NCBI GenBank assembly: GCA_034408935.1
Contig: DAOUMV010000002.1
Span: 1 to 48,034, forward strand
Source of the DNA: DAOUMF01 sp034408935
GTDB taxonomy: Bacteria; Chloroflexota; Dehalococcoidia; SM23-28-2; RBG-16-64-32
DNA length: 48,034 nt
Reading direction: 5' to 3'
Each line of letters begins with the position of its first letter. Position 1 is the first letter of the stretch. The notes below the pieces were generated by a model. The model was not told the origin of the DNA, did no database searches, and was given only the letters and a program-made list of their open reading frames with translations. Shown here piece after piece: positions 8,781 to 17,332 of the stretch. Made by a program: the position numbers and the translations under genes.

Positions 8781-9626
8781 ATGTGTCAGAGAGATGACCA
8801 GAGCCCGGGACTCAGCACTCACAGCAGGAGCAACCGTACCATTCGGCGAGCCATCCTCCAAATAGCGGCGCTGCTTCTGAGCATCGTAGCGCTGGCGGCC
8901 CCACCACTCAGCGTTCCGGCGGCAGGCCAGGACCCCCTTGCCATAGGCATCGATGCCAACGCCGAAGGCAACGGTCCGCTCACCCTCGGCACAATCGACC
9001 CACAGGTGTCCGTCTGCCCCGGTGACGTGTTCGACGTCGACGTGTTCATCCGGAACGTGGAGGAGCTGCTGGCCTGGGAGATGTATGTAGGGTTCGATCC
9101 CACTGTCCTAGAAGTGGTTGGACGGGATGTAGAGATGTTCCTCGCTGGCAATCCCGGCAGCTCCGTGTTGGACGTCTCGGGCCACGTGCCCGACCCCGGC
9201 CTCTACCCGGTGGCCGCGGCCGATACATCCGATCCACCCACACCTGACTCCGGTTCTGGGGTGCTCTTCAGGCTCAGCCTGAGGGCCCTCAAGTCCGGCA
9301 CGAGCGATATCGAACTGACCGTCCGTGACGTCGACGGCGACGGTCTGGCGGACCTGGGGCCCCTCCTGCGCGATGTCGACGCTCACGTCCTCGGAGACAC
9401 TAACGGGGATAGCATCTTCGACGGCCCCATGGAGGGCGCCGAAGTGGCGGTGGACACCGCTTGCGATGACGCGGCCCCCGGCACCACACCGCCCACCTCC
9501 TCAGACGGCGGCGTCAGTCCAGCCCTGATTGCCATCGCTGCGGCGGTCGGTGCCGTCGCATTTCTCATCGTCGGCGTCGTCACCTTCCGGCGAGTGAGAG
9601 GCACGAGGGCGAGCTCAGGATCGTAG
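8781..9626 (+). CDS. Cohesin-domain membrane-anchored protein
   Basis: About 281 residues from the ATG at 8781. The frame is open from 8643, and an ATG at 8718 is an alternative, but that one overlaps a TATAAT box. The GGGGAGGGGG at 8751-8760 is rather far from 8781, so the start is not secure. From 8781 there is a polar N-terminus, then a signal-peptide core (RRAILQIAALLLSIVALA). A cohesin domain follows ('EELLAWEMYVGFDPTVLEVV', 'DSGSGVLFRLSLRALKSGTSD'), then an EF-hand-like loop GDTNGDSIFDGP, a short Pro/Thr/Ser linker, a transmembrane helix ('ALIAIAAAVGAVAFLIVGVV') and a basic tail. It is close to the 5779 protein throughout, so a duplication is likely. It stands alone, with its own promoter, and converges on the histidine kinase gene. 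Confidence 0.75.
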   Translation: MCQRDDQSPGLSTHSRSNRTIRRAILQIAALLLSIVALAAPPLSVPAAGQDPLAIGIDANAEGNGPLTLGTIDPQVSVCPGDVFDVDVFIRNVEELLAWEMYVGFDPTVLEVVGRDVEMFLAGNPGSSVLDVSGHVPDPGLYPVAAADTSDPPTPDSGSGVLFRLSLRALKSGTSDIELTVRDVDGDGLADLGPLLRDVDAHVLGDTNGDSIFDGPMEGAEVAVDTACDDAAPGTTPPTSSDGGVSPALIAIAAAVGAVAFLIVGVVTFRRVRGTRASSGS

Positions 9627-9667
9627 ACGTCGCCCTGCCGGGGCCTTTCCCAGCCGGCTGATCTCTG

Positions 9668-11074
9668 TTACGTCGCCTGGGGCCCCAGGGGGAGCACCAC
9701 CGTGAACACGCTGCCTTTTCCCGGCTCGCTGCTCACTTGGATCTCTCCCCCGTGCGCCTTGACGATCCAGTCGCTGATGGCCAAACCGATGCCGGCACCA
9801 CCCTTGCCCCCCCTCTCCCTGTCCTTCCCCCGGTAGAAGCGCTGAAAGATCAGGGGGATCTGGTCCGGCTCGATGCCCGGGCCGGTGTCCCGCACCTCCA
9901 GACGCGCATGGGTATCATCCCGGTAGAGAGAGAGCGTTACCTCCCCTCCGACAGGGGTGTACTTGAGGCTGTTGTCCACGAGGTTCAGAAGCATCTGTTT
10001 CAGGAGATCGCGGTCGCCAACTACCGTCACCTGGTCCTCATTGCCCAGGCGGTACCTGATGTCGGAGCGCAGGTCCTTCGTCTGCCGGTAGACCTCCAGG
10101 CAGAGGGTATCCAGCTCCACCGGCCGGCAGTCCAGCTCACGACCGGCCTCGGCGTGGGCGAGGTATAGGAGATTGGACGTCAGGCGAATGAGCCGGGACA
10201 CCTCTCCCAACACGCGCTCCAGCGCTGATCGCGTCTCGGAGTCCAGGCGCTCGTCCATCAGTAACACGTCGATGTTCCCCCTAAGGGCGGTTAGAGGCGT
10301 ACGCAGCTCATGTGAGATGTCCAGCACGAAGTTCCGCTGCTGCTGGAAAGCGGTGTCCAGGCGCGCCAGCATGGCGTCGAAGGTGTCGGCCAGCTTCTGA
10401 ACTTCCACCGGGCTAGCTCTAGCGCCGATCCTCCTGCCCAGGTCTGACGCCTCGATGTCGGCGGCAACGCCGATCACCTCCTGCAGCGGCTTCACAGCGC
10501 CCCTGGCCAGCCAGTAGCCGATGATGAGCGCCAGGATAACCCCCCCTATGCCCTCCGCCAGCAGCAACGTTTGCAGCCGATCTAGAGGCCGGCTGGTGAG
10601 CTCCGCGTCCTCCGCCACCTGGACGATGCCAACTGTCTCCCTGCCGATAATCAGGCGCGAAGTGCGCAGCCGAATCTTGTCCCCCTCTTCCAGCGTAACG
10701 GTGCGGCTCAAATGGTCGCCCTCGCGCACGGCCTCCTGCTGTGGCGGGTCCAGAGCCAGCACCTCGGCGTCCACACCAGGCGTGGAGGCCAGCACGTCTC
10801 CCTTATCATCGCGAACCACAACCAGAAACGAGGATGAAACGCCACCAAGCGAGTACGAATCCACGATATCCTGGAGGCCTTCCGTGTCATCCAGCGAGCC
10901 CAGCAAGGCCACTCGCGCCGACACCAGCCCCGCGTCCCTGGCAAGATCATCATCCAGATCAGCCTCTAGGATCCCCCCCAGGGCGAGCCGGAGCGTCACC
11001 AGGATCGCCACAAGGGTAACAATCAGGGCGGCAGCAATGCCGATGGTCAGCCGCCAGCGAAGGCTCAGGGACAT
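9668..11074 (-). CDS. Sensor histidine kinase, OmpR-partner type
   Basis: A 468-residue two-component sensor. It has TM1 (about 8-32), an extracytoplasmic sensor region (33-165) and TM2 (about 171-190). A HAMP linker (about 188-241) leads to a HisKA domain with phospho-acceptor His255 in ISHELRTPLTALRG. The HATPase domain shows an N box (NLVDNSLKYT), a G1 box (DTGPGIEPDQ), an F box (IFQRFYRGKDR) and a G2 box (GAGIGLAISDWIV), all intact. It would autophosphorylate and pass phosphate to the response regulator encoded 3 bases upstream. The signal sensed is unknown. The pair sits between cell-surface protein genes, and control of the divergent type-3-repeat gene at 12046 is a reasonable guess only. 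Confidence 0.93.
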   Translation of the reverse strand: MSLSLRWRLTIGIAAALIVTLVAILVTLRLALGGILEADLDDDLARDAGLVSARVALLGSLDDTEGLQDIVDSYSLGGVSSSFLVVVRDDKGDVLASTPGVDAEVLALDPPQQEAVREGDHLSRTVTLEEGDKIRLRTSRLIIGRETVGIVQVAEDAELTSRPLDRLQTLLLAEGIGGVILALIIGYWLARGAVKPLQEVIGVAADIEASDLGRRIGARASPVEVQKLADTFDAMLARLDTAFQQQRNFVLDISHELRTPLTALRGNIDVLLMDERLDSETRSALERVLGEVSRLIRLTSNLLYLAHAEAGRELDCRPVELDTLCLEVYRQTKDLRSDIRYRLGNEDQVTVVGDRDLLKQMLLNLVDNSLKYTPVGGEVTLSLYRDDTHARLEVRDTGPGIEPDQIPLIFQRFYRGKDRERGGKGGAGIGLAISDWIVKAHGGEIQVSSEPGKGSVFTVVLPLGPQAT

Positions 11075-11077
11075 TGG

Positions 11078-11743
11078 TCAGGCCTTGAGGATATAGCCCA
11101 CGCCACGTACGGCGTGGATCAGGTCACGTTCCCCGGGGGCGTTCAGCTTCTTGCGAAGATAGCGAACATACACCTTGATGGCGTCTGACTCCACCTCGAA
11201 GTCAAAACCCCACACCTTCTCAAAGATGGCCTGCTTGTCCACCACCTTGCCCGCGTTGCGGGCCAGGTATTCCAGCAGGTCGTACTCGCGAGTGGTCAGA
11301 TCTATGCTCCGGCCCGCGCGCTCCACCTCCCGACTGGCGGGCCGGACAACCAGATCACCCACCGTCAAGACCTCCTCGGATGGCACTCTGCGACGCAGAG
11401 CCGCCCTCACACGGGCCAACAGCTCGTCAAAGGCGAACGGCTTCGTCAGATAGTCATCGGCACCGGCGTCCAGACCCTGCACCTTGTCGGACACGGCATC
11501 GCGAGCGGTGAGGACAACGATGGGAACATCGCTGGCGGCCCGCAGGCGGCGGCAGACCTCAACACCGTCCAGACCCGGCAGCATCAGGTCCAGGATGACC
11601 AGATCCGGCATCTGCTCGCGGGCCCGGGACAACGCGGTCTCGCCGTCGTAGGCGACATCGACCTCATATCCCGTGAGTATGAGGCCTCGCCTCAGGAAAT
11701 CGGCGATGCCCTCCTCGTCCTCAACTACCAGGATGCTTGTCAT
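11078..11743 (-). CDS. OmpR/PhoB-family response regulator
   Basis: A 221-residue DNA-binding response regulator from the ATG at 11743 (MTSILVVEDEE); an ATG 18 bases upstream at 11761 is an alternative start. The receiver domain has the acidic pair E8-D9, phospho-acceptor Asp52 (LVILDLMLPG), a conserved Thr in VVLTAR and the Lys of YLTKPF. The C-terminal winged helix (about 125-221) shows LTTREYDLLEYLARNAGKVV, KVWG and VYVRYLRKKL with GVGYIL. It is the partner of the kinase that follows 3 bases later in the same operon. It is divergent from the gene at 12046, which shares the 302-base intergenic region and could be a target. Confidence 0.94.
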   Translation of the reverse strand: MTSILVVEDEEGIADFLRRGLILTGYEVDVAYDGETALSRAREQMPDLVILDLMLPGLDGVEVCRRLRAASDVPIVVLTARDAVSDKVQGLDAGADDYLTKPFAFDELLARVRAALRRRVPSEEVLTVGDLVVRPASREVERAGRSIDLTTREYDLLEYLARNAGKVVDKQAIFEKVWGFDFEVESDAIKVYVRYLRKKLNAPGERDLIHAVRGVGYILKA

Positions 11744-11797
11744 GCCTCCCCCGTTCGGCATAGGGATAATTCGTTGGCATAGCTTGCTTCAATAGTA

Positions 11798-11826
11798 ATT
11801 ATACATGCCGAGGTCTGCCCTGCCAT
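11798..11826 (-). promoter_or_regulatory. Promoter for the two-component operon (minus strand)
   Basis: Reading the minus strand: ATGGCA (11826-11821), a 17-base spacer and a perfect TATAAT (11803-11798), 54 bases before the regulator's ATG at 11743. The 302-base gap 11744-12045 holds this and the divergent promoter at 11882. Confidence 0.55.
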
Positions 11827-11881
11827 TCATCTACCCCCTCCACCTTCGAGGGCATTGCCCTGACTATTCAGCCGAATCAGC

Positions 11882-11909
11882 TTGACAAGTAGCGGTTGCG
11901 GGGTATATA
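11882..11909 (+). promoter_or_regulatory. Sigma-70-type promoter before the 12046 gene
   Basis: TTGACA (11882-11887), a 16-base spacer and TATATA (11904-11909), with about 135 bases of leader before the TTG start. The box and its upstream flank resemble the promoter at 6605-6643. Confidence 0.65.
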
Positions 11910-12045
11910 AGGAGCACGCATATCGGTTGTCGTGCCGTATCCAGGCTCCCTGCGGCGATGCTACCTTCGCGGATCGCCTAACACCGATCCAGGTGGACCT
12001 TACCGGCGGGAAGGGTACTGACGACGTGACAAGGGAGGGTGAGAC

Positions 12046-13587
12046 TTGAAGCCGAAGCTATCGCTGCTGTTGGGCGCCGCTGCCCTAGCCTTCATCATGT
12101 TCGTAGGCTCGGCGGACACCGTCCACGGGCAGACCTTCAACCCCCAAATCAAGGCTTGTCTGGACGACGCCGCCACGGTAGACAATGAGCCCTTTGTGCC
12201 GGGCGATCCTGAAGAGTGCGACGGCGACAATGAGCCGGGAGGCGTCACGGACCTGACGACCGGGTTCGACGTCCCCGCGGGCGACGTACAATTCGGTGGC
12301 CTCATCAACTTCATCCCGGCGGAGTGGGAGATCACGCCGGGTGACGAGATCCCCATAGGTACCGTGGTCGGACATCTGACCGCCCTAGCCACCCTGGGCA
12401 TCATTGGCGCCCAGTGCGATAACCAGCTCGTCGTCGAGTTCACGATGCTCAACGCCAGCATCGACATCACGGACACCGTCCCCTTCGACGACGCCGACGA
12501 CAACGGCACGGGTGACGTCTTCGAGGACAAGGACGAGAGCGGCCTCCAGGACGCGATAGAGAAGTACCCCGAGTTCATCCCCCGCATCATCGGCGAGGTA
12601 GAGCCTATCCGGCGCGCGGCGGGAATCCAGATCGTAGCCGGGGCTGACGTGCTGCTCCAGTTCCTCATCTTCGAGCCGGGCACCGAGCTGATCCGGGAGA
12701 TCCCCAGCGACGAGGAGCTGGGGTACCCCACCATGGTCTTCCTTCAGGACGTAGGCGACCCCGACAGGGACCCGGAGCCTAACCCCATCACTGACTTCTG
12801 CACTCCCCTCATCTCCAGCAACACCGCCTTCGCCGTCAGCAAGGACAACCCCTGCACCGACGACATCGATCCGGACCTGCTGGACCCCCTGTGCGAAGCG
12901 ACCAGCCACCCCCTCGACATGGTCGATGAGGGGGTCAGCAACCCGGACGAGAGCGGCATCGTTCTCTTCCGCAACCCAGCCGAGGCCGGCACATACGAGT
13001 TCACTGTCAGCGCCATGAGCCAGCGGGACGCCGACGGCGACAGCTTCGAGAACGGCCTTGACACCTGCCCCTACGTGGAGAACGCTGGCGACCCCCGCAT
13101 CAAGGGCGAGGGCGATCTCGACGAGGACGGCCTGGACGCCGCGTGCGACCCCAACGACGACCCCCTCAACGATGGCATCAACTCGGACGAGGACGCGGAC
13201 GGCTACCTCAACACGGGGGACAACTGTCCCCTCATCGCCAACGGCGAAGAGGATGACAGCAACCAGAAGGACAGCGACGTCAACGAGCAAGGGGACCCGC
13301 GGCCGGACGGCATAGGCGATGAGTGCGACAAGGACCCTCTCGTGCCGGACGGCGACTACCAGCTCGTCACGGTGACCTCCGACGTCGTCGTAGGTGGGGA
13401 ACAGCCGCCTGACGAGGGGACGCCTACCGACGAGCAGACACCGGAGGCCAGCCCCACCACAGTCGAGGACGGGGAGGGCGACGATGGCGGCATAGGCACC
13501 GGCGTCATCATCATCATCGTCGTCGTCGTCGGGGTCGTAGTGGTGGGAGGCGGAGCCTTCTTCGTCATGCGCGGCAGGGGCGGATAG
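12046..13587 (+). CDS. Thrombospondin type-3-repeat surface protein, paralogue of the 6695 gene
   Basis: A 513-residue protein starting with TTG at 12046, supported by AGGGAGGGTG a few bases upstream and a signal peptide beginning there (MKPKLSLLLGAAALAFIMF after initiation). The N-terminal domain (about 27-325) shares 'FLIFEPGTEL', 'LGYPTMVFLQDVGDPD' and 'FAVSKDNP' with the 6695 protein. Thrombospondin type-3-like calcium motifs (about 327-440; DADGDSFENGLDTCPY, DLDEDGLDAACDPN, DGIGDECDKDP) are followed by a short Thr/Pro/Glu linker. A strongly hydrophobic helix (about 485-507, GVIIIIVVVVGVVVVGG) leads to RGRGG. It is probably a rod-like anchored surface protein. Function beyond that is not visible. 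Confidence 0.75.
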   Translation: MKPKLSLLLGAAALAFIMFVGSADTVHGQTFNPQIKACLDDAATVDNEPFVPGDPEECDGDNEPGGVTDLTTGFDVPAGDVQFGGLINFIPAEWEITPGDEIPIGTVVGHLTALATLGIIGAQCDNQLVVEFTMLNASIDITDTVPFDDADDNGTGDVFEDKDESGLQDAIEKYPEFIPRIIGEVEPIRRAAGIQIVAGADVLLQFLIFEPGTELIREIPSDEELGYPTMVFLQDVGDPDRDPEPNPITDFCTPLISSNTAFAVSKDNPCTDDIDPDLLDPLCEATSHPLDMVDEGVSNPDESGIVLFRNPAEAGTYEFTVSAMSQRDADGDSFENGLDTCPYVENAGDPRIKGEGDLDEDGLDAACDPNDDPLNDGINSDEDADGYLNTGDNCPLIANGEEDDSNQKDSDVNEQGDPRPDGIGDECDKDPLVPDGDYQLVTVTSDVVVGGEQPPDEGTPTDEQTPEASPTTVEDGEGDDGGIGTGVIIIIVVVVGVVVVGGGAFFVMRGRGG

Positions 13588-13611
13588 CATTAACCCGCAC
13601 CCGGAAACGAA

Positions 13612-13636
13612 CGGGGGCCGACTTTGTCGGCCCCCG
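13612..13636 (+). terminator. Bidirectional terminator between convergent genes
   Basis: A perfect 10-bp stem, cgggggccga / tcggcccccg (13612-13621 and 13627-13636), with a 5-base loop. It is followed by a short T-containing run, and sits between the stops of the converging genes at 12046 and 13657. Confidence 0.75.
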
Positions 13637-13656
13637 ATCTCTTTCCCCACAGACGG

Positions 13657-15378
13657 CTAGGAGGCCGGGAAGAGGATCCGTAGGAGCGAGCGGCGGCTCA
13701 TCCCCTGCTTCGCAACCGCGGCGGCGGGACGATGGCGCCCGGGCGTCTCCACGCCAGCCAGGTCGAAGGGAGCAGACAGCAGCAGTTCGGCGTTGCGGTC
13801 GCTGACGGCCAAGCCAGCGGCCTCCGGGTCACGCTGACTGTCCTGCGCCGCCACGCTGCGGGCCACTGCCGCCAGTTCCTCCTCATTCACGCCGTCACCC
13901 GCGGTCGGGTCGTCCGCATCTCGGGCGTCGATGGGGGCATCCAGGTCGTAGATGGTGCTGAACAGGGAGATGGTGCCATCCCTGTTGTCCATCACCTCCA
14001 GCAGGCGCGACTGCATCGGGTAGGCGACCGGGGAAGTAGTGGTCACCTCCCAGTAGCTGCCGCCGCGACGCTCCGGGTCCGGCCGGGCGGTGATCTTGTT
14101 CACCTGGCTATCTCCAGCGATGTGCGCGATGACGTTGGGGAACCGGTGCAGCAGCTCCTCTAGCTCAGGGCCCTGAACCCTCTCCTCGCCGGAGGGGGCC
14201 GGCAGAGGATTGTTGAGCCGGTCCAGAGGATGATGGCTGACGATGACAATGAGCCGGTCCTCGCCACCGCCCTCCACCAGCTCTCCGTCAGCATTGTAGT
14301 AGCTGCTGCTGCGGCTCCTGAGCTGTCTCTTGAGCCACTTGAACTGACGCTTGCCAATGCTGCCAGCGGCGAACCCAGCCGGGTTCACGGTGTCCAACAC
14401 GATGAAGGTCAGGGGACCGTGCTCGAACGTGTAGTAGGCGAAACCGTTGGCCCGGTTTCGTTCAGTGAGCCCATGGCCCACAGGACCGGGCTGATCGCTG
14501 CTGTTGAACAGCTCCTCGATCCACTCCTTGCGGCTCATGAGACGTCGGTTGGGATCCGGCGTCACTTCCCGCACATCTGTCCCCTCATCGGCCAGGATCT
14601 CCTCCGTCAGCTCGGGGTCGAGGAGGATGGAAGGGTCCTCGCACACCTCCTCCTTGCGTGCCGACGACAGGTCGATGATCTTCTCGCTGCCGATGGCGAT
14701 CTGGGCGGCGGCCTTATTGCGCGGGAAGTTCCCCTGGGCCAGCACGTCTCGGTTGCCCAGCGCGGTATACCAGGGATAGCGGATCCCCTTCGGCACGAAC
14801 GAGAGCTGGGCAAGAGCCAGCAGGTCCGGATACAGCGGGTCTGGGCTTTCCGATTGCACGCCCTCGTATCCAGCGCCACCCGTATCGGGGTGGACCTGTC
14901 GGCCATCCATCAGATCGATGAACCAGCGCAGCTCGTTGAAATGGGCATTGTCGGCGGCATTGCCGGTGTGAAGGACGAAATCGGTGAGGCGGTCAGTCAG
15001 AGGACTGCGGCGAATGCGGTTGGCGCGGCGCACAAGGGAGGCGGCCACGTGCAGGGTAAGGCTCTCCTGAGGGCGGAATGCCGCAGTGGACAGGGGCGTG
15101 GGGCAGGAATCCTGCCACTCGCCGCGCAACGGCGACTCTTCGTCTAGGAGCTGCAAGTCCGCGAAGTGATGGAACACCACCAGGGAGCGCCGCCGCCGCT
15201 CGCGGCCGACCTCAGCCTCGGCCAGATCCGTGCGCACCTCATGGGGCGTCTCCCCGGGCCCGTCGCGCAACACACCGTCTTCGCCCAAGACAATGGTGCG
15301 GTCAAGGGTGGTGAGGGATCTCTTGCCGCCACCTCGACAGCCGAGCGTCGAGGCGAGGACGAGGCCCATGCCAAACAA
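13657..15378 (-). CDS. Metallophosphoesterase-family protein with lost metal ligands, Tat-type leader
   Basis: About 573 residues from a TTG at 15378. It resembles the long secreted calcineurin-like phosphoesterases of the TIGR03767 type: FADLQLLDEESPLRGEW, TGNAADNAHFNELRW, WYTALGNRDVLAQGNFP, VSHHPLDRL and AGDSQVNK sit in the family order. In active members these read DxH, GDxxDN, GNHD, HH and GHTH. Here the DxH His is Gln76, the GD Asp is Asn140, the GNHD His is Arg210, and GHTH has become G-D-S-Q (422-425); only the HH pair (382-383) and a few others remain. Metal binding and catalysis are therefore doubtful. The frame continues upstream of the TTG and encodes a clear twin-arginine leader (GRRRFLGGVG, about 15381-15408), so the true N-terminus is longer; no ATG, GTG or TTG is found in that frame before a stop. 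Confidence 0.8.
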   Translation of the reverse strand: MFGMGLVLASTLGCRGGGKRSLTTLDRTIVLGEDGVLRDGPGETPHEVRTDLAEAEVGRERRRRSLVVFHHFADLQLLDEESPLRGEWQDSCPTPLSTAAFRPQESLTLHVAASLVRRANRIRRSPLTDRLTDFVLHTGNAADNAHFNELRWFIDLMDGRQVHPDTGGAGYEGVQSESPDPLYPDLLALAQLSFVPKGIRYPWYTALGNRDVLAQGNFPRNKAAAQIAIGSEKIIDLSSARKEEVCEDPSILLDPELTEEILADEGTDVREVTPDPNRRLMSRKEWIEELFNSSDQPGPVGHGLTERNRANGFAYYTFEHGPLTFIVLDTVNPAGFAAGSIGKRQFKWLKRQLRSRSSSYYNADGELVEGGGEDRLIVIVSHHPLDRLNNPLPAPSGEERVQGPELEELLHRFPNVIAHIAGDSQVNKITARPDPERRGGSYWEVTTTSPVAYPMQSRLLEVMDNRDGTISLFSTIYDLDAPIDARDADDPTAGDGVNEEELAAVARSVAAQDSQRDPEAAGLAVSDRNAELLLSAPFDLAGVETPGRHRPAAAVAKQGMSRRSLLRILFPAS

Positions 15379-16052
15379 GCCGACACCGCCCAGGAAACGG
15401 CGCCGGCCTACGTGGCGAGTCCGTCTGACTGCCGGGGTTCCCTTCTGCCTGCTTCGTGTCCCGATACCGTGGGCATTCTCGCCATTGACTAGCTCAGTGT
15501 CAAGCAGCGCCAGTTGGCGTCACGGACCTTGCGGCCAGCCGCCTTCCGGACACAAGGCATGCCGTGCGCAGCGCAGAAGGAGCCCCCCCCAGAGGCGGCC
15601 GACAGCGTAGCCGCCGTTTCTCGTGCCCCCTGACGCGTCTGACAGGCCCCTAGACCTCGAGCCGGGCCTCCTCGCCTGGCCGTAGGGAGGCAGCCCCAGA
15701 CCCTGACGGAGCGGCAGCGGATCTAGACAGCTCTATGTCTGAAGGCCGGACTGCAAGAAGATCCCATTGTGGATCAGGAAGCTGCGAACGGCGTTCCCTC
15801 CTAACTGGTCAACTAATCAGATTATGGGGGCAGGCCGCGATACCGTGTCAAGCTGAGCAGGGGAGAACGGAATGTTAACCGAATTTCTATCCCCTATGTC
15901 AAGAAATTCATTGAAGCACGCACTCCGCTACTGTAACATCTGAATCCCACGGTTGTTACGTATTATGAGTACACCTGTCGGCTGACTTGCCGGAAGGCCG
16001 GCAGGAGACTCAGCAACTGAAGAGCAAAGCCGTGCTAGCCCAGGGGAGGGAT
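15379..16052 (+). other. Intergenic region between divergent genes
   Basis: The left edge encodes the in-frame Tat leader of the minus-strand phosphoesterase-like gene. The rest carries no convincing gene. A GTAAC...GTTAC inverted pair (15932-15959) and a TATTAT (15961-15966) lie ahead of the sigma factor gene, but no complete promoter could be assigned. Confidence 0.5.
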
Positions 16053-16643
16053 ATGCGTCGGTCTAGCCTCCAGAAGGCCGATGATACGCAGCTTATCGCC
16101 GGTGCTGCCAAGGGCGACCGCGAAGCCTTCGGCGCTCTGTACGAGCGATATGTGTTCAAGGTCTTTCGCCACGTCTACTATCTGACGAGCGATCTCCACA
16201 CAGCGGAAGACCTCACCGCCCAGACCTTCCTCAAGGCCCTCGAGGCCATCCACAGATATGAGATGCGAGGAGTCCCGTTCCTGGCTTGGCTCCTGCGCAT
16301 CGCCTACAACTTAACGGTGAACCACAAGAAGGTTCGCGCCAACGGCAACGCCCCGCTCCCGGATACGGTGCAAGTCCAGGGTACCCTGTACTCCCCCGAG
16401 GCGTCATGTGAGGCCAAAGCTGATGGGGAGCGGGTATGGGAAGGGGTGCGAACCTTGCGAGGGGACCAGCGTCAGGTCATCGTAATGCGCTTTGTAGACG
16501 GGTTGGGCTACCCGGACATCGCCAAGGTGCTCGGCAAGAGCATCGGCGCGGTGCGGGTGATTCAGTATCGGGCGTTGTCCGCCCTCCGTCGTCGGCTGGA
16601 GGATGACCTTGGCCACTACTACGCTAAGTCGCGCGCTGGCTGA
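16053..16643 (+). CDS. ECF-type RNA polymerase sigma factor
   Basis: About 196 residues from the ATG at 16053, chosen because AGGGGAGGG (16042-16050) lies directly upstream; the frame is open from a TTG at 15987. Region 2 is visible in 'YERYVFKVFRHVYYLTSD', 'AEDLTAQTFLKALEAIHRY' and 'FLAWLLRIAYNLTVNHKK'. Region 4 has 'LRGDQRQVIVMRFVDGLGY', 'DIAKVLGKSIGAVRVIQYRA' and 'LSALRRRL'. Members direct RNA polymerase to alternative promoters and are usually held by an anti-sigma factor. The overlapping small gene downstream is of a type commonly paired with such sigma factors in Chloroflexota. The next genes form the Tad pilus operon, so pilus control is possible but unproven. Confidence 0.9.
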   Translation: MRRSSLQKADDTQLIAGAAKGDREAFGALYERYVFKVFRHVYYLTSDLHTAEDLTAQTFLKALEAIHRYEMRGVPFLAWLLRIAYNLTVNHKKVRANGNAPLPDTVQVQGTLYSPEASCEAKADGERVWEGVRTLRGDQRQVIVMRFVDGLGYPDIAKVLGKSIGAVRVIQYRALSALRRRLEDDLGHYYAKSRAG

Positions 16644-16839
16644 TTGCATGGAGCTTCTGCGGGAGGGCGAATCGTTGGAAGCGTGCCTCAAGAGATACCC
16701 GAAATACCGAGACAGGCTGAGGCCGCTCCTTGAGATCGCCCAAGCCCTTGAGGACGGGCGGCCGGAGGTGGCACCGTCCGCGTACTTCCTGACTGAACTG
16801 AAGTCGAAGCTCACACGAGAAGAACACGAAGGGAGGTGA
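16603..16839 (+). CDS. Small sigma-factor partner protein
   Basis: A 78-residue protein overlapping the sigma factor gene by 41 bases, so probably translationally coupled. Its core, LREGESLEACLKRYPKYRDR followed by LRPLLEIAQALEDG, matches the N-terminal helical segment of a larger protein often found next to ECF sigma factors in Chloroflexota. In those proteins a membrane segment and further domain follow; here the gene ends soon after, at FLTELKSKLTREEHEGR. It may be a minimal regulator or the remnant of a longer one. An alternative start is the ATG at 16648, which would remove part of the conserved helix. Confidence 0.65.
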   Translation: MTLATTTLSRALADCMELLREGESLEACLKRYPKYRDRLRPLLEIAQALEDGRPEVAPSAYFLTELKSKLTREEHEGR

Positions 16840-17043
16840 GGCAGATAGGAAGAGGCGCTAAGAAGATGCGGCACCACTAGAACCGTCAGCGCATCCCAAG
16901 GTATTTGCCCCCTACCCTGGTCAGAACGCGCATCCGCATCCGGCGGTGCCGTGTATTCAGGATAAGCCCAAGGCGACGCCTTGGCAAGGGGGCGCTCACA
17001 CCGCAGCAGCAAAACGAGCGAGACCAGAAGGAGGAAGACCCAA

Positions 17044-17253
17044 ATGTTGAGGCTTTACGTGTGGCTGAAGGACCTGCTCAGCAGCGAGCGCGGTCAGGAC
17101 ATGGTGGAGTACGCCCTGATCACCGTGGTCGTTTCCGTGGCGATCGTGCTGGCCGTCATCGGCATCCTTGAGGGTGCATTCGAGTCCTGGGCCGGGGACA
17201 TCAGGGACTGCATCACTGCACCTGGCGGCGACTCCTGCCCGTTCCCCTCGTAG
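17044..17253 (+). CDS. flp: Flp/Fap-type major pilin
   Basis: A 69-residue prepilin with AAGGAGG nine bases before the ATG. A short leader (MLRLYVWLKDLLSSERG) ends in Gly, then comes the mature N-terminus QDMVEYALITVVVSVAIVLA. The Glu at position 5 after the cleavage site and the hydrophobic helix are the Flp hallmarks. A prepilin peptidase (TadV/CpaA) would cut after the Gly; none is encoded in this window. The short Cys-containing C-terminus (DCITAPGGDSCPFPS) could form a small disulphide loop. It is the first gene of the Tad locus and the likely filament subunit. Confidence 0.92.
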   Translation: MLRLYVWLKDLLSSERGQDMVEYALITVVVSVAIVLAVIGILEGAFESWAGDIRDCITAPGGDSCPFPS

Positions 17254-17332
17254 TAGTTTGGACGACCCACAGTGGCTGCCGTGAGGGGTGCGTCTCCCCC
17301 ACGGCAGCCACCAGGCGGGGAGGAGAGGGACC

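Noticed and set aside
12385..13650. 421-codon minus-strand frame over the 12046 gene
   Set aside because: It is antisense to Asp-rich calcium repeats; Val/Ala/Asp-rich with no recognisable domain or start signal.
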